A stretch of DNA of 64,000 bases from Viscum album (GCA_963277665.1 OY728128.1:1866336988-1866400987), one strand, 5' to 3'. Counted from the first letter of the stretch, positions 10,189 through 22,079 are shown. Notes: a model not told the origin generated them from the sequence alone. Numbers and translations are program-made.

Positions 10189-11226
10189 ATGGGATATGGA
10201 GTGAAAAATATTATTTCTATCCTTACACAAGCTATGAATCATTCTGGACTTCCAAATGAGCAGAGAAGGGAACAATATTCTATTGAGTCCTTCATGAGGC
10301 AACGTCCACCTTCTTTCAGTGGGACTTCTGATCCACTTGTTGCTGAACAATGGATCAGTACCACTGAAAAGATATTTCCAGTTCTTCAATGTTCTGAACA
10401 TGATAAATTCATCATAGCAGTATATCATTTGGAAGGTGAAGCTGATCAATGGTGGAATCTTATCAAGAATACGAGGCCAAGAGATGAAATTGAATCCATG
10501 GAATGGGACGAGTTCAAGAACTTGTTTTTCAGTAAGTACTTCCCTCGTATTCTTCGAAAAAATATGGAAAAGGAGTTTCTTGAGCTGAAGCAGAAGGATG
10601 ATGAATCTGTTGGTATATACGAAGCAAATTTTACAAGACTTGCGAGGTATGCATCTGGCATTATCATCCAACCTGAAAGTAAAGTTGATCGATTTTTCAG
10701 TGGCTTAAAACCATGTCTTCGAAGGGCATTAGCTATAAGATACTTCAGTAGCTATGAAGAAATTGTGCGTTGTGCTATCAAGGTAGAAATGGAAGTTGGT
10801 GTTACATATCCATCTCATGGTTTTGACAAGAAACAAAAGATGGAGTTCAAGGAGAAATCTCAGAATAATGGTGAAAAGAAGATGAATGTTTCCTTATGCA
10901 CAAAGTGTGGAATGAAGCATGGTGGAGATTGTCTTAAAGGGACTAGAAAATGTTTGAAGTATGGAAAAGAAGGTCATCGAGCAGCTGAGTGTCGAAGTAA
11001 TGGAAAAAGGGATTCTAATGATGTGAATAAAGCAAACACTGCAGAGAACGCACAACCAACACTTCAATGCTTCAAGTGCAAGGAAATGGGGCATTATGCT
11101 AATAAATTCCCTAATCAAATGGTTATTGATGATCGACATGAGCAACCGCTTAAGGCAAAGGACAAAGGGAAGTCACATGCTATCACTATTGGCAATGTTG
11201 AATATGACAACAATGTGGTGGAATGA
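10189..11226 (+). CDS. Gag-like protein of TR-GAG copy B (345 aa)
   Basis: This is a retrotransposon capsid/nucleocapsid-like protein that would package element RNA. Residues 39-45 (RPPSFSG) and about 55-155 have the retrotransposon gag layout (EQWIS..EKIF, YHLEGEADQWW, WDEFKNLFFSKYFP, ELKQ, YEANFTRLARYA), followed by GLKPCLRRAL and SSYEEIVRCAIKVE. Three Cys motifs follow: C237-C240-C248; C255 LKY H263 C268 (second Cys replaced by Tyr); C294-C297-H302-F307 (last Cys replaced by Phe). No protease, RT or integrase follows. An upstream in-frame ATG at 10111 (MAGTRRNR) fits the usual start better, but a TAA at 10177 (possibly a C-to-T change of CAA) separates it, so this frame starts at 10189. 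It may be translated, but the Zn knuckles look impaired. A Gag function is inferred from motifs. Confidence 0.8.
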   Translation: MGYGVKNIISILTQAMNHSGLPNEQRREQYSIESFMRQRPPSFSGTSDPLVAEQWISTTEKIFPVLQCSEHDKFIIAVYHLEGEADQWWNLIKNTRPRDEIESMEWDEFKNLFFSKYFPRILRKNMEKEFLELKQKDDESVGIYEANFTRLARYASGIIIQPESKVDRFFSGLKPCLRRALAIRYFSSYEEIVRCAIKVEMEVGVTYPSHGFDKKQKMEFKEKSQNNGEKKMNVSLCTKCGMKHGGDCLKGTRKCLKYGKEGHRAAECRSNGKRDSNDVNKANTAENAQPTLQCFKCKEMGHYANKFPNQMVIDDRHEQPLKAKDKGKSHAITIGNVEYDNNVVE

Positions 11227-12530
11227 TTAAGTGTTTATGTAATGGGATTCCAAAATAATGTTGTGTCATGGAGTATTGGAATATTTATGTATTGGTCTAA
11301 TGTGGTATTCAAATTGATTGAGATATTATGCGCATAATGATGGGAAAATGAGAAAATGAAATGTTTAATAGTATTCATGAGCTCATGATTGATATAAGGA
11401 CTAAGTGATATCATGGTTTGAGTGTATAGAATTTTTAGGATTTTGATATGTGGAAAGTGTTAACTTTTAACTGCATTCATGTTTTCACTAAGTTTCAATG
11501 GGTATTCAAGAGAATACATGATTAAGGACTTTGAATGTTTGGAATGTGACCAACAAAACATATCTTATGTTATATGGGGATCAACGATGGTATTAAATCT
11601 CTGGTAATCGTTTTCACTATGTTATGAGAGTGGACTGCTGTATTATGGATAAGCCTAAAGATTGGAATGGATTATGTTGGACATAAGTTAGTATTGTCTA
11701 TGGATAGAAGTTTTTTTTGATATTATTGATGGGATGTTATAGTAATATAGTTTTTGAAAAAGGACAACCTACAGGACGGGCGACAACCCATCGCGTCAGA
11801 CAAGGCTGTGGGAATCGAACCCACAACTGAAGTGCGACTGGCCTTTATCGCCCACCACTGGCCTACAGGAAGTCCTTGTTTAGTAGAAACTAGTTTTATT
11901 ATATTAACCAGTATGATATATGAAGTATAAGTCCATTTTAGGAACCATATATGATTAATCTCACTATAGATCGACTTATGTATATAATTTTTGCTAACCT
12001 TTTGTTTGAGACAGATGGAATGACCCGTCATTCTATCACATGATCTGCTAACACTTCACGAATAACAAATTCAACTTCATTTATTTAAGAGATGAAGTGG
12101 AAATTGTTCAAGGCATGAACAACAGTGAGATTGTACCAAAATAAAGTAAGTATTTATTCTAATTCAAATTTTGAACTTTAGGGAAATGATCTTGAAAACC
12201 AAATTTTTTTCCTAGTGCCCTTATATCCGATTAATCAGATGGTACCCTAGATCGTCACAAATTTATGGCTTTGTGATTGCTGGCTTTTCCATAGCCATGT
12301 TCTCTACCACTCTCCATCAGAACATGATGGTTAGATTTCTCTTCCATATCCATATTTTCACCTATTTGGAAACCCAGTGATTAGTTTATTTGGGTAACCG
12401 TTATGTCTCATACTTTTGTTTTTAAATATTGGTTTTGGTGTTCCTTTTTACGATGTTGGTTTCTATTAAAGAAACTTTCGAATAGTAAACCATTTATAAC
12501 CCAGACGAATTTCGAGGGCGAAATTTATTT
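11227..12530. other. Non-coding 3' internal region of copy B
   Basis: About 1.3 kb between the gag stop and the polypurine tract. It holds the SINE and otherwise AT-rich sequence shared with 1-1080 (reversed). I see no pol-derived motifs apart from the short TTCGAGGGCGAAATTT block near 12510-12526. Confidence 0.7.
11757..11877 (-). mobile_element. tRNA-like SINE inside copy B
   Basis: This is the second copy of the SINE seen at 381-501, here on the minus strand and again antisense to gag. The B box reads GGTTCGATTCCC on the minus strand (complement at 11811-11822) and the A-box complement is near 11853-11863. The T run (minus strand) is at 11757-11761. It sits in the same place in the internal region as in copy A, so it was inherited with the element rather than inserted twice. 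Confidence 0.6.
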
Positions 12531-12540
12531 TAAGGGGGGT
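12531..12540 (+). other. Polypurine tract of copy B
   Basis: TAAGGGGGGT followed by AGAA lies directly before the 3' LTR start TGTAACACCCC. This is the expected primer site for plus-strand DNA synthesis. Confidence 0.85.
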
Positions 12541-14387
12541 AGAATGTAACACCCCGAAATTTTATGAAAAATATTCTTTTTAATTTCCTTAATGTATTGT
12601 GTTGTACGCTACACCAAAAAAAGCTTTCACAACACGTATCCTTGACTTGCCTTCCATTACACGCAATCGCGACCTTCCTCGATAGCGTGTGTAGTATGCA
12701 ATAACAAGTTTCACTAAACAACAATATGATATTAAAATATTATTAAAACTAGCCGTTATGAATAGTAAAAACCACTTTTTGAAATTTTGTATATTTTATT
12801 TTTCAAAATAGAAATCATTTTTGGATTTGTAATATCGAAATTAGCTTAGGGTGAAATTTTGGTACTTTTCGGATAACTTTCATTTTCTGATAAATAGTGA
12901 AAATTACTAAATTTTAATTAAAAACAACTTTTTTAATCGAAATAATTAATAGTGATAAATTATTAATTTGAGTGGTTTTAAAGTATATCTATAATATATT
13001 TTTACAATTCAATTCAATTTTGGTCATTGGATGTATTTTCACATTTACACCAGACATAAACAAATGTTAATCTTTTGATAGTTATTATCTCTTAAAAAAC
13101 ACGCTATTTGTCGTGACAGTGGAAATTAATTATAAAATTACTTAATGAAACTTATATGTTGGGAATTTTGTAAAATAGAAATCATTTTTGAACTTGGAAT
13201 ATCAATTATAGCTTTGGGTAAAATTTTGGCATTTTTCTGAAAAACTTCAATTTTTGATGAATAGTGAAAGTACTAAGTGGTAGTTAAAAAAATTAATTTT
13301 TTCATAAATCTTAAGTTTACCGCTTCTGTTAATGGAATTTCAAAAATCCGAGAGACATGGTTGATTTCAGTAAATAAAATGTGGTTCAATGAGATGAAAA
13401 TAATTTTTGGTGAATAGTAACTTTTTAATTTTATTTACCACGGTTAAAGGTAAATAGGGTAATTAAGGGTACAAATTATATTAATATTACCATAACACAT
13501 GTCCTAATCCTATTGTACAAGTGTATCTCGACCAAAAACAACCTTAAGTGTAAAATATTATCATTTAGGCCCACTTGGATTAGATTAGGACATTTATTAT
13601 TATATAATTCAAAGAAGAGTTAAAAGAGTTAAAATCAATGTTTATTTAATAAATAATTTTTAATATAGGGTTATACATAATATAATTTCGACTATAAATA
13701 TTAATTAGAAAGTTAAAAAGATTTCCTACATAATGGTATTTTATTTGTAATTTTTTTACTTTAAATAATTTAATTTATTTATTACACAACGATGATGCAG
13801 TAATTACCTTTTTAAGAAAATATTAACATAATTGATGTTATAAATGCCCAAATAAATGCAATTTGAGACTTTTTATGACTTAAAATGATTTTCTAGGTTA
13901 ATATGACATGTTATGGGTGATTTACGTAACTTGGTTCGAACTTATCATTCTGTTAGAAATTTCATAAAAATCATGTACCAAATAGTGTCAAAATTGACAT
14001 AAATTAGTTTTTAAACCAAATATTATATTATTAATTGTTATTTAATTCCTAAAAATCTAAGATTCGGCCAAATGACTTAGATAAGGATAGATATATTAAT
14101 AATAAACATCTTGGGGTTAGTTTGTCTTGATATAGTAAGTTTATTAACCATATAGTGTAAGAAAACAGAAAGACATGGTAAAAGTTAAATTATTTTACTT
14201 AGAGTTAAATCTAATTGATAAGGTTAAAATAATAATCTAAACTTGTCTAAATCCTATTGGATGAGAGGCTTTCGACCCATACCCACATTATCTTCGAAAT
14301 AAGACCATTTGGAACCATTATAAACCGAATTTGACCTTAATATAAAATAATATTTTGAGATTCTCCTAAGATGCCCCTCTCCTCACT

Positions 14388-14394
14388 TATAAAA
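14388..14394 (+). promoter_or_regulatory. TATA box, 3' LTR of copy B
   Basis: TATAAAAGGGAACC has the same context as 7486. From this LTR, transcription would read into the flanking DNA at 16757 onward. Confidence 0.6.
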
Positions 14395-14734
14395 GGGAAC
14401 CTCCTCCCTCTCCCCCTCACACCAATTTGAGAATTCAAGCTCGTCCAACCCCTGCCAAAATCTCTTCTAAACTTCCCTAGTATAATCCTAGAGGTCCTGG
14501 TCTTCTTCAAATACCATACTTAGTTCTTTAAGTGGAGGATAAGTGAAGGCGCGTCAAAAAGAGGTAATATCCATTACCGATCTTTTTCAATTTCTTTCTT
14601 CTTCAACATCATCTTCTTTAGTTGTTTAATGATAAAGTAATAACATTAGTATTTCTTATATATATATATATATGTTATTATAAATATAAAACAACTCTAA
14701 TTAACCTTCTATCCATCCTACGGAGAAAGGAAAT

Positions 14735-14779
14735 CACCGCGCGTGCGTACGTATGGAATACCGACTCCACGCTGTGGTG
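14735..14779 (+). repeat. LTR hairpin unit 1, copy B 3' LTR
   Basis: This is a 45-bp unit with arms CACCGCGCGTG and CACGCTGTGGTG. It corresponds to 7829-7873 with small changes. Confidence 0.75.
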
Positions 14780-14919
14780 TAATCTATTTTCCGTCACCAC
14801 CATAATTTGATGGGTATAATGGTGTAATGAGTAACTATATATGATTATTATAATGTTATATTGATACTAAAATAGTATATATACACTTAAACACAATTCC
14901 TCAACCATGGGAATGATGT

Positions 14920-14964
14920 CATCGCTCGTGCGTACGTACGGACTACCGTCTCCATGAAGCGATG
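14920..14964 (+). repeat. LTR hairpin unit 2, copy B 3' LTR
   Basis: This is a 45-bp unit with arms CATCGCTCGTG and CATGAAGCGATG. The 3' arm differs from 8014-8058, yet 11 pairs remain (one as G-U) and the bulge is kept (A instead of C). Confidence 0.75.
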
Positions 14965-15117
14965 AGATTCATTCTCAATGATTAACCATTCATGAATGAT
15001 TCTAAAGTATATATAATAAGTACTAATGAAATATATGACCTAATAATGATATTGTAATTATTTATATTTATATGTATGTCATCTACTTAATTCATTCAAT
15101 TCAATAAGGAAACGAAA

Positions 15118-15163
15118 ACAACATTCATGCGTACGTACGGACTACCGTCTCCATGAACGGTGT
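15118..15163 (+). repeat. LTR hairpin unit 3, copy B 3' LTR
   Basis: This is a 46-bp unit with inner arms ATTCATG and CATGAAC around the conserved 22-nt segment. It corresponds to 8213-8258. Confidence 0.75.
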
Positions 15164-16756
15164 ATTTCTTTCCATTTAATGATTTATTATATTTGTATAT
15201 TCTGAATATATATATATATATATCATTTTTTATATTATGGAATTATGTAATCATGATCTAAGTAATCATATGAATAATTACAAGTTAAAAACACGAACGA
15301 CAAATGAGACGATTTTACCCAAAACGCTACTTTAACATTAATTTACAAAAAAACGGTTAATATAAAGTCATAAGTGGACCATATATGATAAAATAACAAT
15401 GAATATGATTCTTTAATAAGTCAATAACATGATTTAAATAATTATATAGGAGGTTCGGACACTTACAAAGCAAGTCGGACCTAAGGTAAGGGAAATATCA
15501 CAATCTCATTTTTATCCGAGATTGTTTATACTTTGGTATTTACTGGGGTGTATTTTATCATCCACATCCATGTTTCCTCAATATGCAATATTGTTTCCAT
15601 CCACCTACAATTTTTTAAATCCAATTTTACCCTTCGGTGATTTTTTATTAAAATATATGAAAGGAATCTTTTGTCATTTTTCGTATGAGGTACTTTTTGA
15701 CTTTTCCGACAAAAGTACGAGAAGAATGTTTTTTTTAACTTATACAGAAAGAATGGATTTTTAAAACCTTATTTCCAAGAATCTTCCCATATAATTTTTC
15801 ATGTTTATTTTTAATCAACTTCTTTTAGTTTATAATTGTATGACATGTTAAGAAAAGAAAAGTTTTTTTTGCAGTAGAAAGGATATTTTCCTCAAGAATG
15901 GAGTTCAAATGTTTTATCAAAATTATTTTCCATCTAAGATAATATAGGGTTCTGTTTTTTCCCTATTATTACAATTATTTGATTATGTTGTGAGGGAATT
16001 ATTTTCATTAAGTCATTTACCTTATATGATTTGTTTTATGATGTCATGATGTTTCAAGAATCCCATTATTGTTACATGTGTTATGCGATGATGTATGATT
16101 TATGATTATGTGGCACACATAAGAAAGGATTCATTATAAGATGGTGGGACATATATCTCCCTCCAATGCATTGGGTAAAGATTTTATATCTCATGAGATA
16201 GACATGACTGAAATGGTAGGTTATACCGGTTCAGTGAAACAGGACTGAAACAAGGGTGACTCGGTTCAGAAAGGGACTTTGTCCAATAATATAGTCTTGG
16301 CAATGAGTCTTGACTAATAAGAACTGATTCTCTATGATTATGTGTGTATGACAAAAAGTTTAATGTTTTAAGTTATGATTATTGTGATTACTTTTCACTG
16401 CCATGAGTTATCCCAGGTTATGAAATTATGATCTCTTTTACAGGTTAAGATTTCCAAAAGTTATGTTCTTATGTATATGATGTGATTGATATTTCTTTTG
16501 TTTACCCTTACTGAGCATTTGAGCTCACCCTTTTATGTTTTCTTTTCCCCAGGATATAAAGAAAGGTTTTAGGTTTAATAAAAAGGAAGATCTTTATGGG
16601 AGATGTTGAAGATCTTTCACCAGGATTAGAGGATTATATTCCGAGTTTCCAAAGACACTAAACTATTACGGTCCTTGTGTGTGTGTTTTTGTTATGTACT
16701 AAGTATTCCTCAAATGTAATGTAATGTCAATGTACGTCAAGATTCGGGTCTCTACA

Positions 16757-17136
16757 TAACGGCTACTTCATAATAATATTATAATAATATCTTGATTAGT
16801 GAAACTCGGTATTGCGTACTACACACGCTATCGAGGAAGGTTTGATTGCGTGTAATGCAAGCCAAGTCAGGGCTGCATGTAGTGAATGCTATGTTTGGTG
16901 TTGTGTATAACATAATCAAAACTTATTTTATTCATACATTAATCAAAATCTATAATTAATGTTGCGTAAAATAATTTCCACAAAACGAACCTGAAATTGT
17001 GTGTAACACGAGCTAGGAATAGTGATGTATATAATTCATGTCAAATGGTTCTGTGTATAGTACAAGCTAATCATGGTGTATTGTATAATAGTAGTAATTA
17101 AAAATAATATATCTCATAAAATCTTGGGGTGTTACA
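16757..17136 (-). repeat. 5' LTR of TR-GAG copy A, proximal end
   Basis: Reading leftward from 17136 this starts TGTAACACCCC and contains the block CGATAGCGTGTGTAGTACG shared with copy B LTRs (near 5780). It ends at the target site TAACG (16757-16761) where copy B is inserted. Between the start and the shared block it holds about 190 bp that differ from copy B, so copy A belongs to a different LTR subtype. Confidence 0.8.
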
Positions 17137-17335
17137 ACTACTCACCATAAATTATGTTTTTCTTATTGGTCTCCAAATAACTTACTAATCCCAACCGTGA
17201 ATGTCAGATTTTTGAAATTCCAAACACATACGTGAAAATTTTTGTTTAAAGGTAAAATAGAACATATTAGTTCAATATATTATGGTTTAATTTGATTATA
17301 TTACATAATTACAAGAAAGAAATTTCCATTGAAAA
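17137..17335 (-). repeat. Decayed fragment of a third related LTR
   Basis: Bases 17137-17250 resemble the reverse complement of about 6390-6530 in the copy B LTR (the ACTACTCACC and GATTTTTGAAATTCCA blocks). It is truncated on both sides and lies between copy A and the gypsy pol remnant. The match is visible but weak. Confidence 0.45.
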
Positions 17336-17344
17336 GAGTGGGTC

Positions 17345-19810
17345 ATTACAGATATTTTGAAGTGAACATTCAAGATTTGTTATAGTAATTATGAATATGT
17401 GGTTATGCCATTTGGTCTTATACATTAATAAGTGGTATTTATAGAATTGGTGAATGAAATCTTTTAGAGGTATCTATACTTCCTTGTGGTGTTATTTTTT
17501 GACAATATTATAGTGCATTCTAGGACTATGGTTGGTCATAAGCACAAATTGATCATAGTGTTGGGTATCTTTCAGGAACATCGCCTTTATGATAAGATTT
17601 AAAAGTGTTATTTATGGATAAAAGAAGTGTGTACCCTTGTATGTATCATCAATAAATTAATATTCTCAATAGATATTGAAAATATAAAATATGTTATCAC
17701 TTTGAAACTATGTATGCACATCTTTGAGATATATAGTTTCCTCATCCTTGTACAATATTATCGATACATTGTTCCTGAATTTCCAGGAATTGTCTCTCCA
17801 ATGATAACTTTGAAAATGATAGTCATTCTTTTCTAATTGCGTGATGAGTGCAAAAATTATTTTCATGAGTTTAATTATTATCTTACATCATTATATATAC
17901 ACATGTTTCTTGAGTCTTGATGATGTTATATGGTCAATTTCGATGAATCCATATATGGATGGGTATGTGTTATCCGGAATGAAGATAATATTATGGCTTA
18001 TAAATCATTATTTTTTTGGGTTCATGATAAAAATTACTCAACACTTAAATTCATATTAGTTTCTATATTCAATTCCTTGAAATCATGGAATCATTATTTT
18101 TAAGTGATAAATTCACAGTGTTAATGGATGATAAATTCTTGAAACACATCATATTATAGTTATATTTGAATCTAAGGAAAAAAAGATGTATGGAATATAT
18201 TTATATATTTTACGTTGATATAATTTTTACATTGGGTAAATGAAATTCCATGGATGATGCATTGACCATAAATTAATATAGTTAGTACACTAAAGAGGCT
18301 TTCGATCAATGTCATATAAAGATGGTCATTACTGATATAAATCTAAATTGTGCTGATAAAGGCAATGTTGTTTGAATTATTTATTTTTTTCTTGTTCTTT
18401 ATTTCATTGAGCATTTTAAGGATTCTCAAACATTTTTTCATGCATGTCTAAATAAGAGGTGAATACTCAATGGTTGAGATACCATTGAGGGACAAACAAT
18501 TGATGAGAGATTTGTGTTGTATTTTTGTGATCAGACTATGGATCCTCAAATGAATCAATAAAATCACATTTTATCCTACCAACACATGAGATGGTATGTT
18601 AATCCTTGTATTTAGATGATGTATATAGTTATGAGAAGATAGTTCCATTTTGAAAATGGGTCAAAATTCATGTCTCAAGATGTCGCACCAATCATTAGGT
18701 CAATGTGGAGCACCAATGTATAGCTAGTATATTACAATATTTACCTATTACCATGTGTAAATGGATGTACACTACTATGGATTTTGTCACAGGTCTACCA
18801 ATAATGGTTTAGAAATTTTATTCTGTATGGGTGAATATGGAACATATCAAAAAGTCAACTCATATAATCCATATTCATAATCATGATGGGAGAATTTTAA
18901 AAAATATATAATGAGGAAATTATAATGTCACTTGGTGTTTTAGTTCAAATTTTTTCTAATCGAGACCCCATGTTTATATATCAATTATGTATGTCTCTGC
19001 AATAAGCCCTCAGAATCTAGTTGACCATGATATCTTCTTGTCATTATAAAATGGATGGATGGTTTGGAAATATGATCCAAATTTTGGTAGACATAATTAG
19101 TGTTTCTGTTATATATTTTAGAGGATTATGGGAGGATCATATACTGTTAGTGGTTTTATCATATAGTAGGAGTTATTAATCCTCATTACATATGAATCCA
19201 TTTGAATCTTTGTTTGGTTTTCTTTTTTATTCTCCAGTTTTTTTGTGTAAAAATAAGTTATACTTCACTTATCTAAACTAGCCTTATTCCTAAGATGATA
19301 ATGAAGATTTAGATTATCATGAAGTTAGTGGAGATGACTCAGTTCCAACCAAAATCAAATGAAGATCATTATGATCAACCGTTATCATTTTATTTGTGTG
19401 ATCATATTTTTTTAAGAGTCTCTCAGAGGAAAGAGAATAATTATTTGTATAAATAATGTAAATTATCTCATTACTACATTGACCATTATGAGAAAATAGA
19501 ATGAATTGGTGATAGGGATTATTAATTTTCCATACCTCCAGTATTCATGTCTCTCCAAAATGTATTTCATGTATCACAATTGAAGAAGTACCAGTCTGAT
19601 CCTGGCTACGTTATCTGATTAGACCATGTTGATCTTGAGCCAGATTATATTTTGATTCATGTATTGATACGAATTATGGATATACATGAGTAAACATTAT
19701 TTATAAAGAGCATCAATTTGGTATGAGTCTTGTGAAATCATGGTCATCTTCCAAAGTAACCATGTGAATGTGAAAATGAAATACAGGAACAATTGCATAA
19801 TCTCTTCCAA
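17345..19810 (+). pseudogene. Ty3/gypsy chromovirus pol remnant (RT to integrase tail)
   Basis: This is a decayed pol gene, readable with stops and frame breaks. RT: YEYVVMPFGL (about 17390-17420), then FFDNIIVHSRT, where the usual FIDD is changed so the second catalytic Asp is Asn. Connection: FEIYSFLILVQYYRYIVPEF (to about 17790). RNase H traces follow, ending near 18260 in a YHPGKANVVADALS-like block. Integrase: VEHQ....LPITMCKW, then TMDFVTGLP (18772-18799), a SYSRSY..SSLHMNPFESLFG block near 19170-19220, DHIFLRVSQRKE near 19410, and the tail NVFHVSQLKKYQSDPGYV (19557-19612). Domain order and the tail fit the Tekay/Del group. The N-terminal part of RT, PR and gag are absent at the left junction. 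It is not functional. Confidence 0.8.
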
Positions 19811-22079
19811 TGTAATCAAAATGTACAACATTACAAGGACATAAAGACTAATAGTAGAAAGATTAAATCAAAACTTGTTTTTGGAAATATATAATTTTAT
19901 TATGTATTTTTATGAAATCTAATTCTTGGGTTATGTTTTTGGGGATTATGGATGGTTTTAGGGTATTTTTGATAAATTTTGGGTGGTGCATAGATTATAC
20001 TTTTATGGGGAAACTGTGCACCCAATATAGGAAACCATTAAATTATATACTAGGATGCACTAGTAAGGTTCATAATTAGTGTAAACTTTTTATAAAACAT
20101 GTGTATTACTTAAATAAATCATGATTGATGGGTGGGGGTATATGTATATTAGTATCTACATAGTAAGAATGTGGTTTCCAAAACCATAAGAAACAAATGT
20201 GCGACTCATGGAGTAATGTCCAAATACATGTACAGAGTTGGTGTATGTTTTTAAAAACTATGAGTCACAATTTCGTGGCTCCTTTTGTGATATACAGTTA
20301 CATGCATAGAAGTGGCATATAAATTGAAAAATGGTGTGGTATAACCTTGCGATGTGAATTAAATTCTCTAAAAATTAGATTATAAAAAAAATTACCCATG
20401 AAACTCTAATTTTTATCATGTTATCCTAGGATCTCAAACTCTTCTCCTCTACAAGGCATCCATAGTGATTCTATTTGACTAAAAATGACTTTCTTATAAA
20501 TCAAAATGATTTGGTTCTCCAAAATCATTGATAAGTCACAATTTTCATATTTCTTCTTATATATCATCATTTTATCTCACTTGGAATGTTAGATATAATC
20601 CATTAAGCATAGAACAACGAATCATTATGTGTTTTTAAAAGATATTATTTTCTAGTAATTAAGGGGATACTTTTCCATGATGGATCTATAGGTTTCATTT
20701 TCCATTCGTCATTCTCTTTAACCATTGTGAAGTATGTGAATTCTCCCCCATTCTAATCATTCTATAAATTTATGTCATGGTGTGTTAATCATTATATCTT
20801 GATTTTTTGGAAACATTCACGGTTTTAGTCGATAAATATTTAATTTTTAAATGATTCACATAATCTGGTTAATGAATTTCATAAATGAAAATGGTTTTTA
20901 AATAAATGGATTTTTTTGAGAAGTTGGCATCTGTGGTTGGAGTGAGTTCTTGAAATTTCATTATGATTCATTATTGATTCAAGAATTAGGGTTGGTATCA
21001 ACATGGAACATGGGATTTTATTTGGTGATGAATTGATGATGGGATGGGTCACTAGTCATGAGTACTGGGACTTTCCATGGGCATGAATGGGTATGTGAGT
21101 TTGGAATTTTGATAGGTATGACCAATAAAAATAATAAATGAATAAATATATTGCATTCAATTATTTTTCTTAAAATGCTGTATTATACCAAGCACTTTTT
21201 GATATTCTCATACTCTATTTTATATAAATGTGATCTAACTTTTTATTATCCATAGTGGCAAGTGTTGGGATGTCTTTGGGGTTTAACTACTAATTCATAT
21301 ACTTACCTCCATCATGGTAAATTTAGTGAGTTTTTATATTTTTGGGGATAAGATATAGTTATAAGAAATGTGTCAAAATTATCCAGTGATTCTTCATGGT
21401 GTATTGTGTATGGGATCTGGATTTAGAGTTTTTTTTGGGTTGATTCATGGGTAAATTCCACTAAGTGTCATTGTTTTATGATTTCATTTACTATTTCAGT
21501 GTTAGATCTTTTAATTACATATGATTCTATAATATTACTTTATTTTTTTGAGTTGTATTGTATTACTTTCCATGAATCATATAGTTATATTTTTCTTGTT
21601 TTTTCTTTAACAGTTTGTTCTCATATTAGGTAAAATCATCTCCCCATGATCTTGTACTCCCTGGTAAATGTTTTCCATCCTTTGGTATCCCAAGGATTCC
21701 ACAAACGGTTAGTATCACTTTTACCTCTTTCCAAACAACTAGGTGAGGAGAAATATGGTTTCTTTTGACTGGACCATGCAAGTAATTTCATAATTCATTT
21801 AAAAGATATTCTTATGGAGAAAGAGTTTTTATTTGATGAGGTGTAGAAAAATATTAGTTGTTATACTGGGTTTGAGAGAATGAGTATATTTCAATTTAGT
21901 CCTCAACAAATTTTTATAGGTATGTTTATTCCAACCACACTAACAAAAATATTAGGGTATTATGATCATTTGAATATCTAGGATGTCTATCTATGTATAT
22001 TTTTTATTTTAAAGAAACAACTTAATATAACCAGGAAGAATATGAGGATAATAAATTAAATTGATATTTATAATGGCCA
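19811..22079. other. AT-rich spacer, possibly the decayed 3' LTR of the gypsy remnant
   Basis: No coding motif is seen. Position, a long non-coding stretch after the pol tail and a sequence near 21690 that loosely resembles a PBS (TTTGGTATCCC) would fit a degenerate LTR, but I cannot find its ends or a partner copy. Confidence 0.3.

Larger units (their letters stand above)
5643..16756 (+). mobile_element. Complete TR-GAG retrotransposon copy B (11.1 kb, gag only)
   Basis: This is an 11114-bp element with LTRs of 4208 and 4212 bp that begin TGTAACACCCC and end TCTCTACA, a Met-tRNA PBS, one gag-like reading frame, an antisense SINE, a polypurine tract and a 5-bp target duplication. The 2.7-kb internal region has no protease, RT, RNase H or integrase, so it is non-autonomous. 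Sequence just before the PPT (TTCGAGGGCGAAATTT) resembles the tail of pol in Tekay/Del chromoviruses, which suggests descent from such an element by loss of pol. The two LTRs differ at about 18 of the first 410 positions by hand count. It is inserted head-on into the LTR of copy A. Confidence 0.92.
12545..16756 (+). repeat. 3' LTR of TR-GAG copy B
   Basis: This 4212-bp direct repeat of 5643-9850 has the same TG...CA ends, a TATA box (14388-14394), three hairpin units (14735-14779, 14920-14964, 15118-15163) and the CCCCAG site near 16552. Differences from the 5' LTR are mostly single-base changes and small indels. Confidence 0.92.

Noticed and set aside
10015..10671. A 218-codon frame antisense to gag
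   Set aside because: It mirrors the gag coding strand, shows no protein motif, and is explained by gag codon use.
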